Assembly: GCA_049602155.1 (NCBI GenBank)
Contig: JBMYRH010000002.1
Coordinates: forward strand, 186,001-250,000
Length of the DNA stretch: 64,000 bases
Origin: JBMYRH01 sp049602155
Lineage (GTDB): Bacteria; Myxococcota_A; UBA9042; PHBI01; JBMYRH01
Direction: 5' to 3'
A model generated the notes under the pieces. That model worked only from the letters and a program-made list of their open reading frames with translations, searched no databases and was not told the origin of the DNA. Position 1 is the stretch's first letter, and each line of letters opens with the position of its first letter. This document shows positions 55,801 to 63,814 of this stretch, in pieces. The position numbers and the translations under genes were made by a program.

Positions 55801-57045
55801 GTGGCCGTGGCAACCGCGTCTCACAGCGATACGACACCTGAGGTTCCTCTCTGGAGAGTGGTCGTGTTTGGGCTCCTGGCCTTTGGAGCGCTTGGCTCGT
55901 ACGGGCTCGCGCGCCCCGCGGTCGAGTCCATCTTCCTCGGCACGTACGGTGCCGAGGCGCTCCCCTATGTCTGGTTGGCGGTCGCCGTCGTCGCCATGGC
56001 GGTAGTCGGGTTCTACAACCGTTATGCCACCCATGTGCACCCCGCGCAGCTCTTCGGGGTCGCCTCCTTAGTGAGCGCTGTGACCCTGGTCGGGTTGCTC
56101 CTCGCCCGGGCCCTTGAGCTCCCCGGCAGTGACTTCGCGCTCTACGTCTGGAAGGACGTCTACATCGTGGTCCTCGTCGAGATCTTCTGGACGTACGCCA
56201 ATCAGGTCTTCCCAATCGACCGCGCCCGCTGGCTCTACGGTGGGTTTCTCCTGGCGGGCGCAGCCGGCAGCGTGCTGTCAGAGCTCGGGGTCGGGTGGAT
56301 CGCCGAGCGCTGGGGGACGACCTACGCGGTGTGGGCTGTCGTCCCGCTCCTCGTGGTCCTCAGCCTTGGGTGCATTCCACTCGTGCGTTCGCTCGCTCCA
56401 TCGGTCGGGCAAGTGGCGCGCCCCGAGATGCCCTCCTTTAGGGCCTCCTTCTCCGTGGTCCGGCAGAGCCCCTACGTTGGGCTCTTGCTCGCGCTCATCG
56501 CTATCACGCAGGTCGTGATTACGCTGGTGGACTATCAGTTCAACGCCATCGTGGCCGAGCACCTGCCACAGCAGGACGCGCGGACGGCGCTCATCGGTCA
56601 AGTCTACGCAGCGATCAGCACCACCGTCATCGTGCTCAATGCCATCAGCGCGTTGGTGCTGCGCTATGTCGGCATCTCAAAGACGCTCTTGGCGATCCCA
56701 AGCATCTTAGGTCTGACGCTGGTCGGCGCGGCTGTGGGGCCCGTCTTCGCTGCGATGGTCGTGGCCAAGGTCGTCAGCAAAGCCTTTGATTACTCGCTCT
56801 TCCGATCGGCCAAAGAGATCCTCTACATCCCGCTGTCGGACGTGGAGAAGACACGAGGCAAGGCGATCGTCGACATGCTCGGCTATCGGGTCGCGAAGGG
56901 CTTCGCCTCGGTGCTCATCCTCGGCCTAGGGGCCATGGATGTCCTGACCGCTGTCACGGCGCTGACCCTCGCCCTGACCTTGGTCTGGGTGCGCCTAACG
57001 CTCGCGCTCGTGCGTGGGTTTCGAGCCCGCTCCAGCGATCTTTAA
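55801..57045 (+). CDS. Multi-pass transporter of the TLC/MFS-like nucleotide carrier type
   Basis: The 414-residue protein has about 11-12 membrane helices. The motifs FWTYANQVFPIDRARWLYGG, FLLAGAAGSVLSELGVGWIA and SLFRSAKEILYIPLSDVEKT are like those of the Npt1/Npt2 ADP/ATP translocase (TLC) and related MFS families. Free-living bacteria have such proteins with unknown substrates. GTG start at 55801, or 55807, both without a strong ribosome binding site. Convergent with the PilZ gene; the two stops overlap by 4 nt. Confidence 0.82.
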   Translation: MAVATASHSDTTPEVPLWRVVVFGLLAFGALGSYGLARPAVESIFLGTYGAEALPYVWLAVAVVAMAVVGFYNRYATHVHPAQLFGVASLVSAVTLVGLLLARALELPGSDFALYVWKDVYIVVLVEIFWTYANQVFPIDRARWLYGGFLLAGAAGSVLSELGVGWIAERWGTTYAVWAVVPLLVVLSLGCIPLVRSLAPSVGQVARPEMPSFRASFSVVRQSPYVGLLLALIAITQVVITLVDYQFNAIVAEHLPQQDARTALIGQVYAAISTTVIVLNAISALVLRYVGISKTLLAIPSILGLTLVGAAVGPVFAAMVVAKVVSKAFDYSLFRSAKEILYIPLSDVEKTRGKAIVDMLGYRVAKGFASVLILGLGAMDVLTAVTALTLALTLVWVRLTLALVRGFRARSSDL

Positions 57046-57386
57046 TCGCTGGCGGTGTTGGCTGAGGCGATGACGCTCTGAATCGCCGCCTCGTCCGCTT
57101 CAGCGAGGGTGTGGAAGGCGATGCGTGCGCCGCGCTGGCCGCGGTAGTCGTCCACGTGCACGATGCGGCCCTGGGTCTCCACGATATGGCCACCTGGCAG
57201 GGTGAACTGAATATGAACGTCTCGCAGTCCATCGACCGCGCGCCTCGAGTCCTTCATCAGGATATAGATACCATGCAGACTTAGGTCGATCGCAGGGTGG
57301 AGGAATGAGTGCCCATCAGCGAACTCTTCGACGAAGAGGTCCACTTCGCAGCGAGGGCTTCGCCGCTGGTCGTTGAGCTCGGTCAT
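57042..57386 (-). CDS. PilZ-domain protein
   Basis: PilZ domains bind cyclic di-GMP. The 114-residue protein is a stand-alone PilZ with RRSPRCEVDL (RxxxR) near residue 8 and DLSLHGIYI (D/NxSxxG) near 34, both needed for ligand contact. The C-terminal part (VETQGRIVHVDDYRGQRGAR) completes the barrel. GAGGGG lies 7 nt upstream of the ATG. Its promoter is among the best in the window. Downstream partner unknown. Confidence 0.9.
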   Translation of the reverse strand: MTELNDQRRSPRCEVDLFVEEFADGHSFLHPAIDLSLHGIYILMKDSRRAVDGLRDVHIQFTLPGGHIVETQGRIVHVDDYRGQRGARIAFHTLAEADEAAIQSVIASANTASD

Positions 57387-57415
57387 CTGCGCACCCCTCG
57401 ATTTGAGACGGCGGC

Positions 57416-57445
57416 AACCTATGTGGCCGAGATTCATACTGTCAA
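57416..57445 (-). promoter_or_regulatory. Strong candidate promoter of the PilZ gene
   Basis: Minus strand TTGACA (57445-57440) and TAGGTT (57421-57416) are 18 nt apart, the same hexamers and spacing as pgi. A leader of about 25 nt with a GAGGGG site follows. Confidence 0.6.
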
Positions 57446-57477
57446 GGCTCTCGCGTTAGCGTCATGAGCTTTTAGAA

Positions 57478-58632
57478 TTAGGACAACGCTTTGTCTAAGT
57501 CCCGTTGCAGATCTGCAACGTCCTCGATACCGACTGAAAGGCGAATTAAGCCATCACTGATCCCCAACGCTTCACGCTGTGCGAGGGGCACAGAGGCGTG
57601 TGTCATGATGGCGGGGTGCTCGATGAGGCTCTCGACGCCCCCCAAACTTTCTGCCAATGCGAAGAGCTCTGTGCGCTCGAGGACGCGCCGCGCGGGATCG
57701 AGGCCGCCTCGAACGACGCAGGTGATCATGCCCCCGAACCCCGACATCTGGCGGGCCGCGAGCTCATGTTGGGGGTGACTCTCAAGCCCTGGGTAGGTGA
57801 CCGACTCGATCGCCGGGTGCTCAGAGAGCCAGTTGGCGAGGGTCATCGCGTTGGACGCGTGACGTGCCATGCGTACATGGAGTGTCTTCAGGCCGCGGAG
57901 GGTCAAGAAGCAGTCGAGGGGGCCAGGGACGGCGCCGACGGCGTTCTGCAGGTAGCAGAGCTCCTCGGCGATCGCGTCATCATTGGTCATGATGATCCCG
58001 CCGACGACATCGGAGTGGCCGTTGAGGTACTTCGTCGTCGAGTGCACGACGACGTCGGCCCCGAGCGCGAGCGGGTTCTGGAAGATCGGGGACATGAAGG
58101 TGTTGTCCACGACCAGCTTCAACCCCTTAGCGCGGCAGCGCTCGGCGATGGCAGCGATGTCTGAGAGCTTCAGCAGCGGGTTGGTCGGGGTCTCCATCCA
58201 GACGAGCTTCGTCTCTGGGCGGGCCGCGCGGAGGACGGCGTCGGGATCGGTGAGATCGACGAAGTCGAACTGCAAGCCCCAGCGGGTACAGATTTGATCG
58301 AAGAGGCGAAAGGTGCCCCCGTAGACATCGTCACCGCAGATGACGTGATCGCCCTGACGGAGGGTCTGCATGAGCGTCGACGTCGCAGCGCAACCGCTCG
58401 CGAAGGCGATCCCATGTCGTGCGCCCTCGAGCGCTGCAAGGCAGTCCTGCATCGCCGTACGAGTCGGGTTGCCCGTGCGGCTGTATTCGTAGCCCGTATG
58501 TTGACCGGGGCTCTCTTGCACATAGGTGCTGGTCAAGAAGACCGGCGTCATGATCGCGCCAGTCGTCGGATCAGGGCTCTGGCCTGCGTGGATTGCTCGT
58601 GTACCGATGCCGAGAGTCGTATCGTCGCCCAT
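57478..58632 (-). CDS. Trans-sulfuration PLP enzyme (cystathionine gamma-synthase or gamma-lyase)
   Basis: The 384-residue protein begins LGIGTRAIHAGQSPDPTTGA and contains YEYSRTGNPTR, SGCAATSTLM, METPTNPLLKLSD, DNTFMSPIFQNPLALGAD and the PLP-lysine stretch VVVHSTTKYLNGHSDVVGG, all marks of the Cys/Met metabolism PLP family. Such enzymes make cystathionine for methionine or cleave it to cysteine; sequence alone does not separate the two here. GGAGG lies 6 nt before the ATG at 58632. No other sulfur gene is adjacent. Confidence 0.93.
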   Translation of the reverse strand: MGDDTTLGIGTRAIHAGQSPDPTTGAIMTPVFLTSTYVQESPGQHTGYEYSRTGNPTRTAMQDCLAALEGARHGIAFASGCAATSTLMQTLRQGDHVICGDDVYGGTFRLFDQICTRWGLQFDFVDLTDPDAVLRAARPETKLVWMETPTNPLLKLSDIAAIAERCRAKGLKLVVDNTFMSPIFQNPLALGADVVVHSTTKYLNGHSDVVGGIIMTNDDAIAEELCYLQNAVGAVPGPLDCFLTLRGLKTLHVRMARHASNAMTLANWLSEHPAIESVTYPGLESHPQHELAARQMSGFGGMITCVVRGGLDPARRVLERTELFALAESLGGVESLIEHPAIMTHASVPLAQREALGISDGLIRLSVGIEDVADLQRDLDKALS

Positions 58633-58657
58633 GCGCCACCTCCAAGGGTCAAGCGGA

Positions 58658-58687
58658 CAGCTAACGCGCACAGCGGTCGCCCGTCAA
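58658..58687 (-). promoter_or_regulatory. Candidate promoter of the trans-sulfuration gene
   Basis: Minus strand TTGACG (58687-58682) and TAGCTG (58663-58658) are 18 nt apart. No S-box or SAM riboswitch could be fitted in the short leader. Confidence 0.5.
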
Positions 58688-58718
58688 CGCCTCCGTCAAC
58701 AGTCTGCTGTCCGCGCGG

Positions 58719-58748
58719 TTGACAGCGGGTTGTTCGGAGGGCTAGTCC
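58719..58748 (+). promoter_or_regulatory. Candidate promoter of the lipoprotein-ABC operon (leaderless)
   Basis: TTGACA at 58719-58724 and TAGTCC at 58743-58748 are 18 nt apart; the -10 ends 6 nt before the GTG at 58755 and 12 nt before the ATG at 58761. No ribosome binding site precedes either start. Confidence 0.5.
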
Positions 58749-58754
58749 CGAGCC

Positions 58755-60326
58755 GTGATCATGCGCCCCCGACACTCCTTCGTGATGCTCTTGGCCCTCG
58801 TGGTCGCGGGCTGCGCTGGGCGTGGTGGGGATGGCTCACGCTGGGTGCCCGCGGCAGCGACGGCGTCGATAGTCGCGCCCTCTGTGGAGGACCTCCGCGG
58901 GCAGCTCACGACGCTGCTCGCTGGGGTCGAGGGCGCCAGCGGTGTCTTGGACCTGCTCGAGGCGCGCGTCGGCCTTGACCTGCGAACTCGAGAGGGGCTT
59001 GAGGCGAGCGGTGTTGATCCCACGACGAGCCTCTCAGTGTTCCTGCATGAGGGAGCGTTAGCGATCGCCCTCGGGGTGATCGACGCCAAGCGGTTCCATG
59101 ATCGTGTCGCGCGCCAGGTCTCTCGCCTCGGATCGTCGTCCAGAGAAGCCTTAGAGGGGCCGAGCGGGATCGCTGGGGTCGCGCGAGCACGCTCTGCATC
59201 GGCGGGCTGGTCACTGGCCTGGGGGACGGGGCAGGACGCCGTCGGTGTGGTCCTTTGGGTCCCTGATGCCGACGACGCTGATGTCCGTTGGCGGGCCCTC
59301 GCGAACGCACCAAAAGCTGACGGCAGTCGAATCGAGCGCGCGCGCGCAGCCCTGGGGCAGAGCGCAGGAGCCCATGTCCTCGTTCAGGGGACGCCCTCTA
59401 TCCCGAAGGCGTGGGGTTTGGGGGCTGCGACCATGCTGGTGTCCCCGATCATCTCAGGGCTGAGTGAGTGGGAGGGGACGTGGGAGATCGCGTCCACACG
59501 GATGGCGTGGTCCATTGAGGGCCGCTGGACCACCGAGGGGGCGCTCGCGGCGAGCTGGTTCCAACCTGAGGGCACGCTCGCGCCGATCTCTGAGGCGCTA
59601 CCTAAGTCCCAAACGCTCACCCTCCGAGCGCGACTCAACCCCGCCAAGGTGCTGGGGATCCCGTCGTTCCTGCGCAACCGGTTCTTACCCAAGCGTGTAC
59701 CAGGGCACCTCGGGAGCCTACTGCCACCTGTCGAGGAGCTCCTCGGCCTGCTCAACGGTGACGTCTCGGTCTCACTCCTCGGGTTGGACGAGGAGGCGAC
59801 CGTCGAGGACGTGCTGGCCAGTCGCACCCTAGGGGAGCTGCTTCAGTATGTGCACGTTGGGTTTGTCGTCGGGGTCAAGGACGCCGATGCAGCTCGGGCC
59901 GCCGTGGCGAACGCCCGCCAAGCGCTGAGTGAGACCGGGTGGTCCCCCGTCTCCCTCAACGCCGGGGGCTGGTCAGGGGTCGCCCTGCGGTCAGGCGAAG
60001 GCGAGGCGGTCTGGTCCGTCATGGCCCGAGGGCAGTTGGTCGTGGTCCTGAGTGGCTCGGGCGAGGTGGCGCGCTTTGTACACGTCGCTGAGGGGACCGG
60101 TATGTCGCTCAAAGCCGCTGCGGAGGGCGACGTCGCCTTGGCGGCGGTCAGCGCCCCCGAGGTCGCGCTCGGGCTCAGCGCGAACTTCCGGCGGATCACG
60201 CGAGAGCTCGCCGCGAAGGGCTTACCCCCGTTCTTCCTCAAGATGGTCAATGACCTGAGGGCGATCTCAGGGACGGTGTCACCTCGCAAGGAAGGTGTGT
60301 CGGTCACCCTTGAGGTGAGACTGTGA
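58755..60326 (+). CDS. Lipoprotein of an ABC operon, unknown family
   Basis: The 523-residue product has a lipoprotein signal (FVMLLALVVAGC) and a mature part with two similar halves of long strands and helices. Segments such as LEASGVDPTTSLSVFLHEGA, LAIALGVIDAKRFHDRVARQ and HVGFVVGVKDADAARAAVAN recall DUF3352-type surface proteins. GTG 58755 or ATG 58761 could be the start; the predicted transcription start favours GTG 58755 as a leaderless start. It overlaps the ABC ATPase gene by 4 nt (GTGA), so it probably works with that transporter. Confidence 0.82.
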   Translation: MIMRPRHSFVMLLALVVAGCAGRGGDGSRWVPAAATASIVAPSVEDLRGQLTTLLAGVEGASGVLDLLEARVGLDLRTREGLEASGVDPTTSLSVFLHEGALAIALGVIDAKRFHDRVARQVSRLGSSSREALEGPSGIAGVARARSASAGWSLAWGTGQDAVGVVLWVPDADDADVRWRALANAPKADGSRIERARAALGQSAGAHVLVQGTPSIPKAWGLGAATMLVSPIISGLSEWEGTWEIASTRMAWSIEGRWTTEGALAASWFQPEGTLAPISEALPKSQTLTLRARLNPAKVLGIPSFLRNRFLPKRVPGHLGSLLPPVEELLGLLNGDVSVSLLGLDEEATVEDVLASRTLGELLQYVHVGFVVGVKDADAARAAVANARQALSETGWSPVSLNAGGWSGVALRSGEGEAVWSVMARGQLVVVLSGSGEVARFVHVAEGTGMSLKAAAEGDVALAAVSAPEVALGLSANFRRITRELAAKGLPPFFLKMVNDLRAISGTVSPRKEGVSVTLEVRL

Positions 60327-61006
60327 TTCACCTCCATGACCTTCACAAACACTACCGCGATGAAGGCGGCGTGAACCACGTCCTGCGCGGCGTCAGTCTC
60401 GACATCGCCGAGGGCGAGTTCGTCGCTCTGATGGGGACCAGCGGCAGTGGCAAGTCCACGCTGCTCAACGTCATAGGCGCCCTCGATCAGGATTATGAGG
60501 GCCAGGTGAAGGTCGACGGGAGTGTCCTGCGGGGGCTCGACGATACGACCCTGAGCCGCTTCCGTAACCGCACGGTCTCCTTTGTCTTTCAGCAGTTTCA
60601 TCTGCTGCCGCACCTGCCGGTGCTCGACAATGTGCTGGTGCCCAGTTGGTTCGCCGGACCCGGGGACGAGGCGGCGCGGCGGGACCGGGGGATGGCGCTC
60701 CTAGAGCGCGTTGGCCTTGGGGCGATGGCCGTGAAGCGGCCAGGGCACCTCTCCGGGGGAGAGAAGCAGCGCGTGGCCATCGCGCGGGCGCTCTTTAACC
60801 GGCCCAAGCTGCTCTTAGCGGATGAGCCGACCGGCGCGCTGGACACGGCCAGTGGGCAACGTGTGATGGCGCTCTTCGGTGAATTGAACCGCGAGGAAGG
60901 GGTGACGGTCGTCATCGTGACCCATGACCCGGAGGTCGCCGCCCGGTGCGACCGAGTCATCCGGATCCGAGACGGTCGTATCGAGAGCGAAGAGGGGGCC
61001 GCATGA
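60323..61006 (+). CDS. ABC transporter ATPase of the LolD/MacB type
   Basis: The 227-residue protein has Walker A MGTSGSGKSTLLN near 38, Q-loop FVFQQFHLLPHLPVLDNV, signature LSGGEKQRVAIARAL and Walker B LLLADEPTGALD. It is most like LolD and the MacB ATPase, which drive lipoprotein release or periplasmic mechanotransmission rather than solute flux. GTG start overlapping the lipoprotein stop; its own stop overlaps the permease ATG (ATGA). Confidence 0.95.
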   Translation: MIHLHDLHKHYRDEGGVNHVLRGVSLDIAEGEFVALMGTSGSGKSTLLNVIGALDQDYEGQVKVDGSVLRGLDDTTLSRFRNRTVSFVFQQFHLLPHLPVLDNVLVPSWFAGPGDEAARRDRGMALLERVGLGAMAVKRPGHLSGGEKQRVAIARALFNRPKLLLADEPTGALDTASGQRVMALFGELNREEGVTVVIVTHDPEVAARCDRVIRIRDGRIESEEGAA

Positions 61007-62817
61007 GGTGGGGCCGCGCGACGCAGATCGTCACCGCGAATGTCCGCCGGGACACCCGCGCGTTCGCCCTGTCGAGCTTCGGGCTGATCGTCGGGGTCGC
61101 GACCTTCACCTTCTTCGTGTCCCTCGGGTTGGGCATCCAGGACCGGGTGATCAACCGTATCTACCCTGTGAATCAGGTCGAGGTTGAGCCCGCGACTGTG
61201 GGGGTCGTGGGGCTGCGGCAAGCGGTCATCGATGAGGGCGAGCTCGGCGAGGGGATGGTCGATGACCTGCGGGCGCTCCCCCACGTGACCGGCGTGTATC
61301 CCAAGATGCGCTCTCGGATGCAGGCGCGCCTGTGGGGCGGGAAGTCACTCTTTGGCCATGACATGCGGACCGAGGCCTTCTTTGATGGCTTGGATCCCAC
61401 CCTCGTCATCGAGGAGCTGAAGCGCAACGAGCGCGTCGAAGAGAAGCGCGCGAGGGACGCTCTGCGGACCCCTGAAGCCTGCAAGCAAGACGACGAGTGC
61501 CCGTTGGGCCAGCAGTGCACTGCGGAGGAGCAGTGCCGACGTGTCGAACATTGGGAGCACTTCCGCGATCACGGGATGCCGGTGCCCTGTGTCGATGACA
61601 GCGCCTGCGTCGTCGGCGCACACTGCGCGGATGGGCGATGTCGCGTGCCCTGCGGCGAGGGTGGGGCTTGTGAGGCGGGCATGGCCTGCGTCAAGGGGAG
61701 CTGCGAGGTCACCTGTGACCGCGACGGAGATTGCCCGACGACACACCACTGTGACGCCGCTCAGGGTGAAGAGGGGCGCGTCTGCGCTTGGATCCCATGC
61801 CGCCTCTCGACGACGAACGCGCAGTACAACGGGAGCCCTCGGGCGATGAAGGGGCGCGTCGTAGGCCGGTGCGCCAACGGCGTCGAGCCTGGGAGCGCGG
61901 CCTGTGAGCCGATGGCCTGCCCAGGGGACACGTACTGTGCCGCGACCCAGGTAGACACACGTGAGGGGTTTTGTGAGGAGCCGATCCCCGTGCTCCTGAG
62001 CCCGTTCCTCATCGAGGTCTTCAACTCGTCGGTCGCGTCCTCCCTGGGGCTGCAGCCGCTCGACGGGACAGAGGCGCTGCTCGGGGTGAGCTTCCGGATG
62101 AACCTCGGCGGGAGCTTCTTCACCGGGGATATGCCCAAGGACCGTCAGACGATCCGCGCGACGCGCATCGTCGGCTTCACCAACAAGGCCCTCGACTTCG
62201 GCGCCACGATGCCCATCGACACGGTGCGGGCTCTGAATGCGCGCTTCAAGGGTCGCGACAGCGCTGCGAGTTACGGGACCTTCGTGCTTGAGACGGAAGG
62301 GAACGAGGACATGAGCGCGCTCATCGCGGCGATCGAGGCGCGCGGCCTGACCTTGTCGCGGAAGAGCAAAGATGCCCGGAAAGCGGCGGACATGCTCTTC
62401 ATCCTGACGCTCGTGTTCAGCTTTATCAGCGTCGTGATCATGGGGGTCGCGGCGGTCAACATCACGCACACCTTCCTGATGATACTCACCGAGCGCCGCT
62501 ATGAAATCGGTATCTTGCGAGCCATCGGTGCATCACGGGCGGAGATTCAGCGGTTGGTCTTGGCCGAGGCTGCCTTGGTGGGCGTCTTTGGGGCGATCGT
62601 CGGCGAGCTCGTGATGCTCGGCGGCACGTGGATCGCGAACGTCGCAGCGGAGCGGTGGCTGGCCGGGGTCCCCTTCAAGCCCGACGACTTCTTTGTGACG
62701 GACTGGCGCGTCCTGGTCGGCGCGATCTTCTTCGCCCTCATCTTCTGCGTCATCGGGGCCGCTCTCCCGGCGCGAAGGGCTGCGCGTATGGATCCTGCTC
62801 GAGTCTTGGTGTCTTAA
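61003..62817 (+). CDS. MacB/FtsX-type ABC permease with cysteine-rich periplasmic insert
   Basis: The 604-residue protein has one N-terminal helix (FALSSFGLIVGVATFTFFVS), a large periplasmic domain, and three C-terminal helices (LTLVFSFISVVIMGVAAVNI, LVGVFGAIVGELVMLGGTWI and FFALIFCVIGAALPARRAAR) with the family loop ERRYEIGILRAIGASRAEIQ. Within the periplasmic domain, about residues 157-328, lie 22 cysteines in motifs such as CKQDDECPLGQQC, CVDDSACVVGAHC and CDRDGDCPTTHHC. These are EGF- or Dickkopf-like knots typical of secreted Myxococcota proteins, unknown to me inside an ABC permease. Coupled to the ATPase by ATGA. Confidence 0.93.
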   Translation: MRWGRATQIVTANVRRDTRAFALSSFGLIVGVATFTFFVSLGLGIQDRVINRIYPVNQVEVEPATVGVVGLRQAVIDEGELGEGMVDDLRALPHVTGVYPKMRSRMQARLWGGKSLFGHDMRTEAFFDGLDPTLVIEELKRNERVEEKRARDALRTPEACKQDDECPLGQQCTAEEQCRRVEHWEHFRDHGMPVPCVDDSACVVGAHCADGRCRVPCGEGGACEAGMACVKGSCEVTCDRDGDCPTTHHCDAAQGEEGRVCAWIPCRLSTTNAQYNGSPRAMKGRVVGRCANGVEPGSAACEPMACPGDTYCAATQVDTREGFCEEPIPVLLSPFLIEVFNSSVASSLGLQPLDGTEALLGVSFRMNLGGSFFTGDMPKDRQTIRATRIVGFTNKALDFGATMPIDTVRALNARFKGRDSAASYGTFVLETEGNEDMSALIAAIEARGLTLSRKSKDARKAADMLFILTLVFSFISVVIMGVAAVNITHTFLMILTERRYEIGILRAIGASRAEIQRLVLAEAALVGVFGAIVGELVMLGGTWIANVAAERWLAGVPFKPDDFFVTDWRVLVGAIFFALIFCVIGAALPARRAARMDPARVLVS

Positions 62818-62983
62818 CCCGAACGGTCCCGTTGGCGAGGCGTTCGCGCGTCGTCACGGCCTTAGGTTGCGAGCACTTGATGGCCATTTGTGGTGGCAGC
62901 GGTGATGTCCCCCCTGACTCCCCGCTTGATCTTCATTCGGTCGCGGATCTAAGGTCCGCGCCATCCGGGCCCCAGGAGCTGTC
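62818..62983. other. Intergenic region between the ABC permease gene and upp
   Basis: Contains a small AACGG/CCGTT hairpin just after the permease stop (no T-run), a second short GCGGA/TCCGC hairpin, the upp promoter and a GGAG site before the ATG at 62984. Confidence 0.45.
62926..62955 (+). promoter_or_regulatory. Candidate promoter of upp-hpt
   Basis: TTGATC at 62926-62931 and TAAGGT at 62950-62955 are 18 nt apart, giving a leader of about 20 nt with GGAG. The -10 is the same as that of the ArsA-like gene. Confidence 0.5.
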
Positions 62984-63814
62984 ATGAACGCCGAAGAGCC
63001 TGTCGACGTCGCCTACCTTGCCTCAAGCCTCCGTGACGGAGAGTTGGTGCACAACTACGGCGATCGGGTTCACATCCTCAGTGATCCTTATCACCTGTCG
63101 CTCCTAGCGACGTTGAGTGCGTCGGAGACGACCCAGCCGCTGGTCAACCATTTGGTCAGCGCTCTGTACCGCGATCTCATCGCGCAGGTCGCGACCCGCG
63201 AGTTCCCTCGCGCGACCGTGGCCCGCAACACGCGGATGATCGACGTGAGCCCGAAGGGCGTCTTTCGCGGCGAGATTATCGACCCGACCACGCGCGTCGT
63301 CTGTGTCGACGTCGCCCGCGCGGGGATGCTGCCAGCGCAGATCTGCTTTGATGCGCTCAACCACGTGCTCGACCCCCAGGGGGTACGCCAGGATCACCTC
63401 ATCATGAATCGGGTGACTGACTCCGATGGTCAGGTGGTAGGCGCGCGCATCTTTGGTGACAAGACGGGCGGCAACATCGACGGGCGTTACCTGCTCTTCC
63501 CAGACCCGATGGGCGCGACGGGCTCGTCCCTCACGAAGGCCATTGAATTCTATCGAGACGAGGCGGGCGGAGACCCTGAGCGCATCATCACGCTGAACCT
63601 CATCGTGACGCCGGAGTTCGTACAGAACCTCCGCGCAGCCTTCCCGAAGGCCATCATCTACGCCTACCGACTGGACCGCGGGATGAGTGAGCCAGATGTG
63701 CTCGCGAGTCCGCCAGGCACTTACCCCGATCGTGAGCGTGGGCTCAACGACATCCAATACATCGTTCCCGGCGCCGGAGGCCTGGGGGAGGTCATCAACA
63801 ATGTCTTCGTCTGA
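62984..63814 (+). CDS. upp: Uracil phosphoribosyltransferase family protein
   Basis: Upp makes UMP from uracil and PRPP. The 276-residue protein has the type-I PRTase PRPP loop DPMGATGSSLTKAI near 178 and the uracil-binding end NDIQYIVPGAGGLGEVINN, which matches the family YIVPGLGDAGD region. It is about 65 residues longer than Escherichia Upp (208), mainly at the N-terminus and a middle insert. It overlaps hpt by 14 nt, so pyrimidine and purine base salvage are linked. Confidence 0.88.
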   Translation: MNAEEPVDVAYLASSLRDGELVHNYGDRVHILSDPYHLSLLATLSASETTQPLVNHLVSALYRDLIAQVATREFPRATVARNTRMIDVSPKGVFRGEIIDPTTRVVCVDVARAGMLPAQICFDALNHVLDPQGVRQDHLIMNRVTDSDGQVVGARIFGDKTGGNIDGRYLLFPDPMGATGSSLTKAIEFYRDEAGGDPERIITLNLIVTPEFVQNLRAAFPKAIIYAYRLDRGMSEPDVLASPPGTYPDRERGLNDIQYIVPGAGGLGEVINNVFV

